This document shows, piece by piece, positions 32,444 through 41,619 of a stretch of DNA of 60,624 nt. The notes below the pieces were generated by a model that worked only from the letters and a program-made list of their open reading frames with translations, was not told the DNA's origin and did not search any database. Position 1 is the first letter of the stretch, and each line of letters begins with the position of its first letter. The position numbers were made by a program, and so were the translations under genes. Source of the stretch: Acd1 sp049973945 (GTDB taxonomy: Archaea; Thermoproteota; Thermoprotei_A; Sulfolobales; Sulfolobaceae); contig JBMFJH010000008.1 in NCBI GenBank assembly GCA_049973945.1, forward strand, positions 1 through 60,624, read 5' to 3'.

Positions 32444-33523
32444 ATGATCAGGGTAGCCATCGCCGGGCTCGGCAACTGCGCTTCCATGCTCGTTCAGGGA
32501 ATAGAGTACTACAGGAGGAAGGGCGAGGATTACACGGAGGGCCTCATAACGCCCGTAATAGGGGGCTACAAAGTCACCGACATAGAGGTCGTGGCGGCCT
32601 TCGACGTGAGCAAGAACAAAGTAGGGAAGGACGTCTCGGAGGCCATATTCGAGAAGCCCAACATAACCCCGAGGATTGTAGACATGCCCAAGCTCGGGGT
32701 TAAGGTGTCGAAAGGTCCAGTCTTGGACGGCGTGGCCAAGCACATGGTTGACGTGTTCGATCCGGTTTACGACGGTAAAATTGAGCACGTAATCCAGGAA
32801 CTTAAGGACGCGAGGGCCGAAATCCTGGTCAACCTATTGCCAGTCGGAAGCGAAGAGGCCACCAGGGCTTACGCGAGGGCTGCCCTAGAGGCGGGAACGG
32901 GGTTCGTTAACGGGATCCCTGTTTTCATAGCCAGCGACCCTACTGGAACCTTCCCTAGGCTCTTCAAGGAGAAGAACCTCCCGATCGCGGGTGACGACGT
33001 CAAAGGGCAAATAGGCGCGACTATCCTTCACAGGACTTTAACGTCCCTCTTCAGGATGAGAGGAGTCAAGCTGGAGGAAACGTACCAGTTGAACGTCGGA
33101 GGGAACACAGACTTCCTGAACATGAAGACCGAGGAAAGGCTCCACTCCAAGAGGATAAGCAAGACCGAGGCGGTAACTAGCACTCTCGACTATAAGGAGC
33201 TCTTGGAAAGGGAAGGTAAGGTTAGGATAGGTCCTTCGGACTACGTCCCGTTCCTCGGCAACACTAAGGTGGCGTTCATCTACCTCAAGGGTTACGGCTT
33301 CGCCGGCATGCCGATCGAAATAGAGGCCAGGCTGGAGGTGGACGACAAGTCTAATTGTGCGGCCGTATTAGTAGACGTAATAAGGGCGGTGAAGGTAGCC
33401 CTTGACAGGAAAATCGGAGGGCCCCTCGTCGAGGTTTCAGCCTTCTACTTCAAGCATCCCCCAGTTCAGGCTAAGGACGACGAGGAGGCCTACTTATGGT
33501 TCAAGAAGTTCCTTGAAATGTGA
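32444..33523 (+). CDS. ino1: Myo-inositol-1-phosphate synthase
   Basis: NAD-dependent conversion of glucose-6-phosphate to inositol-1-phosphate, feeding archaeal inositol phospholipids. The 359-residue chain starts MIRVAIAGLGNCASMLVQGI (dinucleotide fold), with VVAAFDVSKNKVGKD, LVNLLPVGSEEATRAYARAA, the active-site Lys/Asp segment IAGDDVKGQIGATILHR and LNVGGNTDFLNM. An in-frame extension upstream to 32159 is antisense to acyP and not credible. A small zinc protein starts 11 bases before its stop. Confidence 0.94.
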   Translation: MIRVAIAGLGNCASMLVQGIEYYRRKGEDYTEGLITPVIGGYKVTDIEVVAAFDVSKNKVGKDVSEAIFEKPNITPRIVDMPKLGVKVSKGPVLDGVAKHMVDVFDPVYDGKIEHVIQELKDARAEILVNLLPVGSEEATRAYARAALEAGTGFVNGIPVFIASDPTGTFPRLFKEKNLPIAGDDVKGQIGATILHRTLTSLFRMRGVKLEETYQLNVGGNTDFLNMKTEERLHSKRISKTEAVTSTLDYKELLEREGKVRIGPSDYVPFLGNTKVAFIYLKGYGFAGMPIEIEARLEVDDKSNCAAVLVDVIRAVKVALDRKIGGPLVEVSAFYFKHPPVQAKDDEEAYLWFKKFLEM

Positions 33524-33770
33524 AGTTTGCGACGAGAACGTAGCGTTCTTCCTTTGCCCTAAATGCGGAAGGCAAGTGTGCCCAGAGCACTTCAACTTAA
33601 AGTTGCGTCTATGCGCGGTCTGCGAGTCGACCCTTTGCGATATATGCGGGAAAAACCTGTCCGTTGGGATATGTGACGTTTGCGGAAGGAAGATATGTGA
33701 AAAATGCACTGCAATCTATAAGGACGCTAGGCGGATTTGCGTTTCTTGCTACCGTTCAACTTCTCAATGA
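33513..33770 (+). CDS. Tandem AN1-like zinc-finger protein, unknown function
   Basis: 85 residues with 15 Cys, starting at TTG 33513 (MKCEVCDENV) inside the end of ino1. The Cys pattern repeats: residues 3-37 read C-x2-C-x8-C-x2-C-x4-C-x2-H-x7-C-x2-C, and residues 42-79 read C-x2-C-x8-C-x2-C-x4-C-x2-C-x10-C-x2-C. Each module could hold two zinc ions in a cross-brace and resembles the AN1 finger (FLCPKCGRQVCPEH). AN1 proteins act in ubiquitin-linked stress responses in eukaryotes; the role here is unknown. Its 3' end overlaps ppsA on the other strand by 44 bases. A longer upstream frame (33402) is inside ino1 and rejected. Confidence 0.75.
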   Translation: MKCEVCDENVAFFLCPKCGRQVCPEHFNLKLRLCAVCESTLCDICGKNLSVGICDVCGRKICEKCTAIYKDARRICVSCYRSTSQ

Positions 33771-36105
33771 GCAGTTTCTGCTCTATAGAAGCTACTTGTC
33801 TCCTGACCTGAATCACTGCATCTGGGTTCACGCTGATGCTGTCTATTCCAGCCCTGACTAGGAACTCGTTGATCTCGGGATAAACGCTTGGGGCTTGCCC
33901 GCAGATCGAGACAGTCCTGCCGTACATGTGGGCGACCTTGATCAGCTTCTTGATCGACCTCAAGACGGCTGGGTCTCTCTCGTCGTAGTAGCCCATTCTA
34001 GCCAGTATGTCGGAGTCCCTGTCGACACCTAGAGTCAGCTGGGCCAGGTCGTTGCTCCCGATGCTGAAGCCGTCCACGATCTTGGAGAACTCGTCAGCAA
34101 GTACAATCACCGACGGTACTTCCGCCATTACCCAGACCTTGAACTCACTGGTCCTCTTCAGGCCCTCCTCCTCCATGATCCTGATGGCCTCCTTCAACTC
34201 CCACGTAGTCCTGACGAACGGGAACATGACCCAGACGTTCTTCAGGCCCATCTCCTCCCTGACCTTCCTTATCGCCCTGACCTCGAGCTTGAAAGCGGGC
34301 CTGTACAGATCGCTAATGTACCTCGAGACCCCTCTCCACCCTATCATCGGGTTCCTCTCGTCAGGCTCGAACTCCTCGCCTCCGATGAGCCTCCTGTACT
34401 CGTTGGACTTGAAGTCCGAGAACCTCACCACTACTGGCCTCGGGTAAATCGCCGAAGCTACCATAGCTATCCCTTCGGCCAGCTTGTCCACGAACAGCTC
34501 GGGCTTGCCGATCTTAATGAGGTACAGCGGGTGGTACCTGATCCACTCGCTCACGATGAACTCGATCCTCATCAGGCCTATCCCGTCGAACGGCAGGTCG
34601 AGGTACTTGTGGACGACGTCGGGCTGACCTAAGTTCATGTAGATCTTCGTCGCAGTTATTGGATAGAGGCTCAGGAGAACGTCTCTCGGAAGCGAGAGTC
34701 CACCGACGGACTGAGGCAGTTCCTTAGTCTCTGTCGGCTTCTGGGTCTCTAAGACGCCTTCGTATATGATCCCCCTATAGGCGTCGACGGTGATGGTCTG
34801 GCCGTCCTTTATTACGGAGGTGGCGTTGCCCGTACCGACCACCGCTGGGATGCCGAGCTCCCTCGACACGATGGCCGCGTGGCTGGTCATTCCGCCCTCG
34901 TCGGTCACAATGGCCGCCGCTATCTTCATTATCGGAACCCAGTCGGGATCGGTCATCTTCGTTACGAGTATCTCGCCCTGCTTGAAGTCGGAGGCCTTAT
35001 GGACGTCCAGGATAATCCTCGCCCTGCCCGTAACGAGGCCTGGGCTAGCTGGTAAGCCTCTCGCTAGAACCTTGGCCTTGGAAGGCTCGACCTTCTCCGC
35101 CTTCTCCTCCTTGGCGGTTCTAGAGGACCAGTAAGTCTCCGGTCTCGCCTGCACTATGAAGACGTTCTCGGGGAACTTCATGTCTGCGTCTATCGCCCAC
35201 TCTACGTCCATCGGCCTGCCGTAATGCTTCTCGATCTCTAGGCCCATCCTAGCGAGCTCTTTGATCTCGTCGTCAGTCAGGCAGAACTGGTCGGCCTCGG
35301 GGTTGCCTTCTAAGTTTACCTCGACGTTTCTGCGAGCCGCTGGGTCGTAAACGATCTTCATCCTCTTGTGGGACGTCCTCTTAGACTCGATAGCCAAATC
35401 GGCCTTCCTCACGACGGCCTCGTCGGGAGTCACTTTACCCCCTACAACGGCCTCTCCTAACCCCCAGGAACCCTCTATGACGATGTAGTTCCTATCCCCC
35501 GTTGCGGGGTGTAAAGTAAACATCACTCCTGCAGCCCTCGAATTGACCATTTTCTGGACTACGACGGCCATAGAGACCTGGGTGTGGTCTATACCCTTGG
35601 AGTTCCTGTAGGCAATAGCCCTGGCGTTGTAGAGGCTGGCCCACACCTTCTTGACGTTCTCGATGAGGTGCGCCCTGTCCACGTTCAGGTAGGTGTCCTG
35701 TTGGCCGGCGAAGCTCGCCTGCTCTATGTCCTCCGCTGTCGCTGAAGACCTGACAGCGACCAAAGGCTCCTTCCCTATTACTTTCGCCAACCTGTCGTAA
35801 GCCTCTAGGATTTTCTTCTCTAAGTCACTGGGCACTTCGGCGTTCATGATTAGGGACTTTATCCTCTCGCTGGCCTCCTCTTCGCTCTTCGACTCCTTGA
35901 GGATCTCCTTGATTTTGTCCGCCAATTTGTTGTAAGAAAGGAAATACCTGAAAGCGCTCGAGGTTATAACGAAGCCGGGCGGAACCCTCGCCCCCATGGA
36001 AATCAGTTCGCCGAGGTTGGCCCCCTTGCCGCCAGCGACATCGACCATGTCCTTCCTGACGTCCTTAAGGTCAAGAATGAGGTCACCTTGAACGACCTCC
36101 ACCAC
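33727..36105 (-). CDS. ppsA: Phosphoenolpyruvate synthase
   Basis: Converts pyruvate, ATP and water to PEP, AMP and phosphate: entry to gluconeogenesis. The 792-residue chain has the N-terminal ATP-grasp part (GGKGANLGELISMG, VAVRSSATAEDIEQASFAGQQ), the swivelling phosphohistidine domain with the catalytic His in DEGGMTSHAAIVSRELGIPA (about residue 405) and a C-terminal PEP/pyruvate TIM barrel ending near FSIGSNDLAQLTLGVDRD and ICGQAPSVYPE. Length and motif order are normal. It starts at GTG 36105; the 135 bases before it are AT-rich and carry TATA-like sequences. Confidence 0.96.
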   Translation of the reverse strand: MVEVVQGDLILDLKDVRKDMVDVAGGKGANLGELISMGARVPPGFVITSSAFRYFLSYNKLADKIKEILKESKSEEEASERIKSLIMNAEVPSDLEKKILEAYDRLAKVIGKEPLVAVRSSATAEDIEQASFAGQQDTYLNVDRAHLIENVKKVWASLYNARAIAYRNSKGIDHTQVSMAVVVQKMVNSRAAGVMFTLHPATGDRNYIVIEGSWGLGEAVVGGKVTPDEAVVRKADLAIESKRTSHKRMKIVYDPAARRNVEVNLEGNPEADQFCLTDDEIKELARMGLEIEKHYGRPMDVEWAIDADMKFPENVFIVQARPETYWSSRTAKEEKAEKVEPSKAKVLARGLPASPGLVTGRARIILDVHKASDFKQGEILVTKMTDPDWVPIMKIAAAIVTDEGGMTSHAAIVSRELGIPAVVGTGNATSVIKDGQTITVDAYRGIIYEGVLETQKPTETKELPQSVGGLSLPRDVLLSLYPITATKIYMNLGQPDVVHKYLDLPFDGIGLMRIEFIVSEWIRYHPLYLIKIGKPELFVDKLAEGIAMVASAIYPRPVVVRFSDFKSNEYRRLIGGEEFEPDERNPMIGWRGVSRYISDLYRPAFKLEVRAIRKVREEMGLKNVWVMFPFVRTTWELKEAIRIMEEEGLKRTSEFKVWVMAEVPSVIVLADEFSKIVDGFSIGSNDLAQLTLGVDRDSDILARMGYYDERDPAVLRSIKKLIKVAHMYGRTVSICGQAPSVYPEINEFLVRAGIDSISVNPDAVIQVRRQVASIEQKLLIEKLNGSKKRKSA

Positions 36106-36240
36106 TTAAGCACCCGCTTAAAAGGGCGTCGTTATTCATAAAAAACTTTTATAGAGTCGGCTGAAGGCGTACAAGAATTCTTAAAATGGAATAAATATTT
36201 AAATTAAAGTAAGTTTAACAAATTAAAAGTTGAAATAAGT

Positions 36241-36903
36241 TTACTTGGAGCCGTTCTGATTGACCTGCTGTGCGGTCGTAACGAAGGAGGGCAGAGACGG
36301 GAACTTCTCCTTCATTCTCTGTTCCGCTATTACCTGAGCTTCCTCGAGGATCTTCCTGGCCTCCGGCGACGAGGTTACGGGCTCAATGCCACCAGGTACG
36401 AACTCTCCTGCCTCGTATATGACCTCTTGCAGGGTCTCCTCTATCTCCGACAGTTCGAAGGACATCTCCGGCATCACGCTCTTGATTACGTTCCTCAGCT
36501 CCCTGATCACGCCTACTACTGGGACTAGGTTGGCCATGATGTCGCCGATCTCGAGAACAGTCTCCAGCCTCAGCTGGACCTGCTCTAAGGCTATCTGAGT
36601 CATCAGCATCTGCTTGGTTATCTTCCTGATCTCGGCGATCTCGTTAGCGTACATAGTAGCCCTAGCGGTGTCCTTGTTCATCTGGGCCTCTACTACCCTC
36701 TCGAAGAGGACCCTGTCCCTCTCCTGAAGCCTGTTGATATAGACCTCCAGCCTGTTGATCGTGCTCCTAAGCTTGTAATTGGCCATGATGATCCTGTGCT
36801 TCAGGGGGACGGGCTGCTTGAACGCGGACTTTATCTTCTCGCCTATAGTGGGCTCGTTCTTCCCTTGCCAGTTGGTTATGAACTCACTTACTTTCGAGGC
36901 CAT
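36241..36903 (-). CDS. CdvB paralogue (ESCRT-III, CdvB1/CdvB2 type)
   Basis: 220-residue ESCRT-III protein lacking the winged-helix domain of CdvB. The helical core is clear (MANYKLRSTINRLEVYINRL, then RVLFERVVEAQMNKDTARA and EIAEIRKITKQMLMTQIALE), followed by an acidic region and a late helix SSPEARKILEEAQVIAEQRM with a short Pro-containing tail (FPSLPSF). CdvB1 and CdvB2 join the division ring after CdvB; which of the two this is cannot be settled by eye. GGTGAT precedes the ATG. It is a single gene 22 kb from the cdvABC locus. Confidence 0.9.
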   Translation of the reverse strand: MASKVSEFITNWQGKNEPTIGEKIKSAFKQPVPLKHRIIMANYKLRSTINRLEVYINRLQERDRVLFERVVEAQMNKDTARATMYANEIAEIRKITKQMLMTQIALEQVQLRLETVLEIGDIMANLVPVVGVIRELRNVIKSVMPEMSFELSEIEETLQEVIYEAGEFVPGGIEPVTSSPEARKILEEAQVIAEQRMKEKFPSLPSFVTTAQQVNQNGSK

Positions 36904-37062
36904 ACCGGTCGAATATCACCTTTGAAAAGTGAAAACCTTAAGGGAGCGAACCGTCTAACCCGTGCGAAGTGTACAGGAATATGGCCGGTCTAGTAAAGGG
37001 ACTGTTAAGTCGTTTTAAAGGGCAAAGTGTTTATAAATTATCAGTAAGGGAGTTTCAATGCC

Positions 37063-37341
37063 TTGAAGTTCTCCGTTCAAGTCGACGGCAATAAGATTAC
37101 AATTCAGAACTTAACCGATAAACCTCTCAAAATCAAGGAACTGAGGATAACTGTCGAGACTACCATAATAACGCCTGAGGAGAGGTTCGCCCTCAGGAAG
37201 ATCTCGGACGAAATTAAGCTGGAACGCACTCTCAAGCCTAAGGAATCGATAGAGATCAGGTCATATTACACCAACATCGTGGGGGTATCAATAATATACG
37301 AGGAATTGGGCGAAGTTCTGCGCGAAGACCACAACCTATGA
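37063..37341 (+). CDS. Unknown small beta-rich protein
   Basis: 92 residues starting at TTG 37063, 29 bases from a TATA element TTTATAAAT (37030-37038), so the message is probably leaderless with a TTG start; an ATG five bases upstream opens a three-codon frame (ATG CCT TGA). Sequence pattern VQVDGNKITIQNLTDKPLKI and LKPKESIEIRSYYTNIVG resembles an immunoglobulin-like beta sandwich, such as a DUF11 or CARDB-like module, but there is no recognised family. It precedes thrC by 72 bases. Confidence 0.6.
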   Translation: MKFSVQVDGNKITIQNLTDKPLKIKELRITVETTIITPEERFALRKISDEIKLERTLKPKESIEIRSYYTNIVGVSIIYEELGEVLREDHNL

Positions 37342-37413
37342 AAGCTTTTATTCGGAACGTCGAGTATTACCCCCGGCTGGTGACGTATTGTTGGAAACGG
37401 GAAAGAGGAGTTA

Positions 37414-38589
37414 TTGAAGTGCTTGGATTGTGGGTCTGAATACGAATTAGACCAGAACCTCCTCCTCTGCCCCAAGTGCGGCGGGCTCTTAGAAATCGTA
37501 GTAAGGCATAAGCAAGTAGACTTAAGGAACCTCAGAGGAAGGGGGGTCTGGCGTTACAGGGACTACATAGCCGGCAAATACCCCAAAGTAGTAACCCTTA
37601 GCGAAGGCAACACACCCCTGATAAAGTCGAGAGTCCTTAAGTCGGCCTACTACAAGTTCGAAGGAGCTAATCCTACGGGCAGTTTCAAGGACAGGGGAAT
37701 GACGGTAGCAGTAAGCTCAGCGGTGTCCAACGGTTACAAGGTAGTCGTGGCTGCTTCTACTGGGAATACCGCTGCTTCTGCCGCTGCCTACGCCAGTAGG
37801 GGCGGCTTGAGGAGTTACATCATACTGCCTAAAGGCAAAGTGGCCATTGGTAAACTCGCCCAGTCTATACTGTACGGGGCTACCGTGATAGAAATAGAGA
37901 GCAACTTCGACGTCGCCATGAACAGCGTTATGAAATTATACAAGGAACACAGGATCGTTTATCCGCTGAACTCCTTCAATCCCTGGAGGCTTGAGGGTCA
38001 GAAAACGATAGCTTTCGAGATAGTCGAGGAGATAGGAGTTCCGGACAACGTAATTGTGCCCGTAGGCAACGCCGGAAACATTTACGCCATCTGGAAGGGC
38101 TTCAACGAGCTGTACGAGGCGGGATACATCGACCGGGTTCCTAGGATGATCGGCGTTCAGGCAGAGGGTTCGGCCCCCATAGCTCAGGCAATTCAGAAGA
38201 ACCTAAGTCAGCCCGAGTTCGTCGACAACCCCGAGACTATTGCCACGGCTATCAGGATAGGGAAACCAGTGAACTGGAAGAAGGCCATGAAGGCCATCAA
38301 GTCGTCTAAAGGCACAGCAATTACTGTGAGCGACAACGAGATTCTAGACGCCCAGAAGGAGTTAGCAAGGAACGAAGGTATAGGGGCGGAACCTGCCTCA
38401 GCAACGACGCTGGCAGGCTACAAGAAGCTCCTAAGGAGCGGAACGATTTCCGAGGACGAGACTACAGTGATGATCCTAACCGGCCATGCCTTGAAAGACC
38501 CAGATTCGATGGTTAAGGCGGAGACCAGGAGGATCCTGGTCAACCCAGAACATATTGATAAGGTCATCTTAGGTGACCTGGGTCTATGA
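37414..38589 (+). CDS. thrC: Threonine synthase
   Basis: PLP enzyme converting O-phosphohomoserine to threonine. The 391-residue chain has an N-terminal zinc ribbon (CLDCGSEYELDQNLLLCPKCG), VTLSEGNTPLI, PLP lysine in NPTGSFKDRGMTVAVSSA (about residue 93), AASTGNTAASAAAYASRGG, and VPVGNAGNIYAIWKGF as the phosphate loop. It starts at TTG 37414 with GAGGAG three bases upstream. It heads a coupled run thrC-ask-asd-PHP-nreA; its stop overlaps the ask ATG (ATGA). Confidence 0.94.
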   Translation: MKCLDCGSEYELDQNLLLCPKCGGLLEIVVRHKQVDLRNLRGRGVWRYRDYIAGKYPKVVTLSEGNTPLIKSRVLKSAYYKFEGANPTGSFKDRGMTVAVSSAVSNGYKVVVAASTGNTAASAAAYASRGGLRSYIILPKGKVAIGKLAQSILYGATVIEIESNFDVAMNSVMKLYKEHRIVYPLNSFNPWRLEGQKTIAFEIVEEIGVPDNVIVPVGNAGNIYAIWKGFNELYEAGYIDRVPRMIGVQAEGSAPIAQAIQKNLSQPEFVDNPETIATAIRIGKPVNWKKAMKAIKSSKGTAITVSDNEILDAQKELARNEGIGAEPASATTLAGYKKLLRSGTISEDETTVMILTGHALKDPDSMVKAETRRILVNPEHIDKVILGDLGL

Positions 38590-39920
38590 GGGTAGTCAAG
38601 ATAGGCGGGTCGATTCAGAAGGACGAAAGGGACTACGAACTGATTTACGAAAAGATAAAGAAATACGAGGACGACAGGCTCATCGTAGTCACGTCCGCCC
38701 TCAAGAACGTTACTAACGAGTTGCTTGACGCTGTCAACAACCCAGAAAAGGCAACTGAGAAGGCCTCAGACATAATAGATAGGCACTTCGCTCTCTTATC
38801 GAAGCTAACTGAAGGCAAGGTTTTCGAGGAGAGTTTCCAGACTCTCTCGAAGGTCACCGACGAGTTAGCGAAGGTCGCCTGGTCAGTTAAGGTTCTGGGA
38901 GAGAGCAACCCGAGAGTCAGGGACTACGTCCTCTCGTTCGGCGAGAGAATGGCAGTAATCCTGCTAGCGGGCGCGCTCAGGAGTAAGGGCATTGACGCTT
39001 CGCCGATCGCCGAACCTCCTCTGGTAACCGACTCCAACTACGGCGAGGCCAACGTCCTTCTGCAGGAAACCAAGGAGAGGCTTAGCTACCTCCTGGAGAC
39101 GGTGAAGTCTAAGGTGTTGGTGGTGCCAGGGTTCATAGGCGTCACTACCGAAGGTAGGTACACCACCGTCGGGAGGGGAGGAAGCGACTACTCCGCCACG
39201 CTCATCGCCAAAGCCCTAGGGATCGGCGAGGTCAGGCTAATCACGGAGGTTCCCGGTATAATGACGGGGGATCCCAGGAAGTTCAAGGGAGCCAGAACCA
39301 TCCCGAGGCTGTCCCTCGAAGAGGCGGTCGAGCTCTCGCAGTTGGGCGCCAAGAGGCTCCACCCCAAGACCTTCGACCCCCTCTTCGGGACTAGCATTAG
39401 GGTTTACGTGGAGGGGCTTTACGAGGAGGGTTTCACTGTAGTGGAGGGCTCCTGCACGTCGGGCGATGCCCTCAAGGGGATAGCGGTCGTAGAGAACCTC
39501 GCGCTAGTGGACATAGAGAGCACCAGGATGGTCGGCCGGATAGGCTCGGCCGCGGCGATCATGTCCGAGGCGCAGAAAGCCAACGTGAACATAATTGCTA
39601 TGAGCCAGCCAGCCAGCGAGACCTCGATTCAGCTAGTAGTTAACGCCTCTGACGCCAAGAGGCTGGAGGAGAGGTTAGCCCAGTTAAGGGACTTTGTCAA
39701 GGACATCGACGTGATCGACGTAGAAGCTGTGAGCGTCGTGGGTTGCGGGCTACAGAGGTCGGAGATCGCTTCGAAGGTAATTGCTGCCGCCTCGGCTCAT
39801 GACCCGATATCCGTTTCGCGCGGCATGAAGCGGGTGAGCCTAACATTTATAGCGGAGAAACGTCAAGCCGAAGACTTGGCCAAGGAGCTCCACGAGGTGG
39901 TGCTGAAGTGGACAAGCTGA
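38586..39920 (+). CDS. Aspartate kinase
   Basis: First step of the aspartate family pathway. The 444-residue chain starts MRVVKIGGSIQKDERDYELI, has VVPGFIGVTTEGRYTTVGRGGSDYSATL and LITEVPGIMTGDPR in the kinase domain, and a C-terminal tandem ACT region (VDIESTRMVGRIGSAAAIMS, VSVVGCGLQRSEIASKV), so allosteric inhibition by threonine or lysine is likely. Overlaps thrC by four bases and asd by 13. Confidence 0.94.
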   Translation: MRVVKIGGSIQKDERDYELIYEKIKKYEDDRLIVVTSALKNVTNELLDAVNNPEKATEKASDIIDRHFALLSKLTEGKVFEESFQTLSKVTDELAKVAWSVKVLGESNPRVRDYVLSFGERMAVILLAGALRSKGIDASPIAEPPLVTDSNYGEANVLLQETKERLSYLLETVKSKVLVVPGFIGVTTEGRYTTVGRGGSDYSATLIAKALGIGEVRLITEVPGIMTGDPRKFKGARTIPRLSLEEAVELSQLGAKRLHPKTFDPLFGTSIRVYVEGLYEEGFTVVEGSCTSGDALKGIAVVENLALVDIESTRMVGRIGSAAAIMSEAQKANVNIIAMSQPASETSIQLVVNASDAKRLEERLAQLRDFVKDIDVIDVEAVSVVGCGLQRSEIASKVIAAASAHDPISVSRGMKRVSLTFIAEKRQAEDLAKELHEVVLKWTS

Positions 39921-40960
39921 AGGTCTCCCTGCTCGGAGCCACGGGAATGGTCGGCCAAAAGATGGTGAAAATTCTAGCTAAGCACCCCCAGTTTGAGCTG
40001 GTCAAGGTCAGTGCGTCCCCTGGGAAAATAGGGAAGAAGTATAAAGAGGCAGTCAAGTGGGTCGAGCCCGGCGACATTCCAGAAGAAGTCGCCGACCTGA
40101 ACGTCGTCTCCACGGACTACAACGACCATAAGGACGTCGACATTGTCCTCTCGGCCCTCCCGAACGAGATAGCCGAGTCCATCGAGCTTGACTTAGTGAA
40201 GAAGGGCAAAGTGGTGATCTCGAACGCCAGTCCCTTCAGGATGGATTCAGACGTACCACTAATCAACCCAGAGGTGAACTGGGAGCACTTGGAGTTGCTC
40301 AAATACCAAAGGCAAAGGAAGGGATGGAGCGGCCTCCTGGTGAAGAACCCCAACTGTACGGCAGCCATTATCTCAATGCCTGTCAAGCCACTGCTCGACG
40401 TGTTCAGGGGCAAGAAGGTCGTCATAACCACCCTCCAGTCCGTGAGCGGAGCGGGGTACAACGGCGTTCCCTACATGAGCATTGAGGGCAACGTCATACC
40501 GTATATCAAGGGCGAGGAGGACAAGATCGCGAGGGAGCTCACGAAGCTGACCGGAAGGTTAGAGGGCGACAGGATAGTCCCAGAGAACATAGACTCGAGC
40601 GTCACTTCTACAAGGGTTCCCACTAGGGTAGGCCACATGGCCGTCATCAACGTCATAACGGGCGAGGAGAAGGTCAACATAAACGAAGTCAAGGACAGGC
40701 TGAGGAACTTCAAGTCCCTCCCTCAGCTCAGGAACTTGCCCACTGCGCCGAAAAGGCCAATCATAGTTAGGGACGAGGAGGACAGGCCCCAGCCTATCCT
40801 GGACGTGAACAACGAGAACGGAATGGCCGTCACGGTGGGCAGGATAAGACACGAGGGCGGAGTCCTAAGGATGGTCGTGTTAGGCGACAACCTAGTGAGG
40901 GGCGCCGCGGGCATCACGATTCTCACCCTTGAGGTCATGAAAGAGCTGGGCTACGTATGA
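39908..40960 (+). CDS. asd: Aspartate-semialdehyde dehydrogenase
   Basis: Reduces aspartyl phosphate to the semialdehyde, branch point to threonine and lysine/methionine. The 350-residue chain begins at GTG 39908 with VSLLGATGMVGQKMVKIL (NADP fold), has the catalytic Cys in VKNPNCTAAIISMPVKPL (about residue 155), SGAGYNGVPY and the His in VPTRVGHMAVINV. It is of the archaeal/fungal type. Starts inside ask and its stop overlaps the next ATG. Confidence 0.95.
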   Translation: MDKLKVSLLGATGMVGQKMVKILAKHPQFELVKVSASPGKIGKKYKEAVKWVEPGDIPEEVADLNVVSTDYNDHKDVDIVLSALPNEIAESIELDLVKKGKVVISNASPFRMDSDVPLINPEVNWEHLELLKYQRQRKGWSGLLVKNPNCTAAIISMPVKPLLDVFRGKKVVITTLQSVSGAGYNGVPYMSIEGNVIPYIKGEEDKIARELTKLTGRLEGDRIVPENIDSSVTSTRVPTRVGHMAVINVITGEEKVNINEVKDRLRNFKSLPQLRNLPTAPKRPIIVRDEEDRPQPILDVNNENGMAVTVGRIRHEGGVLRMVVLGDNLVRGAAGITILTLEVMKELGYV

Positions 40961-41619
40961 TCAAGGTAGACTTACACGTCCATTCCTGCTTCAGCGACGG
41001 GAGGGAAAGGCCCGAGTTTTTAGTGGAGTACGCGAAGAAGGTGGGTCTCGATCTCATAGCGATCACCGACCACGACACTTCGGAGGGAGCAGTCAAGGTC
41101 AAGGGTAGGGCTATACTCGGCCAGGAAGTCTCGACCGAGCACGGCCACGTCGTTATACTCTGCGACTTCCCCCCGAGTCCGCCTAAGGCCCTTACAGAGC
41201 TCTTGGACTACGCCCGCGAGAACTCCTGCGTCCTTTTCCCCTCTCACCCCTTCGACGTCACCAGAGATGGTTTAGGTAACGAAATATTCAAAATTATTGA
41301 TAAAATAAAATTTATTGAGATTTATAACTCCAAAGCGCCTGGGTCGGCGAACAGGAAGGCTGAGGAGCTGGCGAGAAGCAAGGGGCTAATTGGGCTCGCC
41401 AACTCCGACTCCCACGTCAAGGAGGCTCTAGGGTCGGCTTATAACCTGGTCGAGGCGGAGCCCAGGCCCGAAGACGTCCTCGAGGCAATACGTAAGGGTA
41501 AGGTCGAGCCCAGGCCCGTGGGCCTCGCTGCGAAAGCGAAATTAAGTATTGCCAAGTGGTTTATCGTGAGGAAACTGGGGCTTGCGCAAAATCCCTGCAG
41601 AGCTGTGCGTCAAGTGTAA
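40957..41619 (+). CDS. PHP-domain metal-dependent phosphoesterase
   Basis: 220-residue PHP protein. Motifs: VDLHVHSCFSDG (His pair), IAITDHDTSEG, a Glu in GQEVSTEHGHVV, LFPSHPFDV, and ANSDSHVKEALG, giving a complete trinuclear metal site. PHP enzymes hydrolyse phosphate monoesters (histidinol phosphate, nucleoside bisphosphates). ATGA coupling to asd suggests a role in aspartate-family metabolism, for example a phosphatase step, but relatives are often in nucleotide repair or RNA turnover, which would match the next gene, nreA. An AT-rich patch at 41279-41332 encodes NEIFKIIDKIKFIEIYN. Confidence 0.85.
   Translation: MIKVDLHVHSCFSDGRERPEFLVEYAKKVGLDLIAITDHDTSEGAVKVKGRAILGQEVSTEHGHVVILCDFPPSPPKALTELLDYARENSCVLFPSHPFDVTRDGLGNEIFKIIDKIKFIEIYNSKAPGSANRKAEELARSKGLIGLANSDSHVKEALGSAYNLVEAEPRPEDVLEAIRKGKVEPRPVGLAAKAKLSIAKWFIVRKLGLAQNPCRAVRQV

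Noticed and set aside
41279..41332. AT-rich patch in the PHP gene as a foreign insertion or internal promoter
   Set aside because: The reading frame continues with sensible residues (a run of Ile, Lys, Phe codons) matching the PHP fold, so it is probably only local composition.
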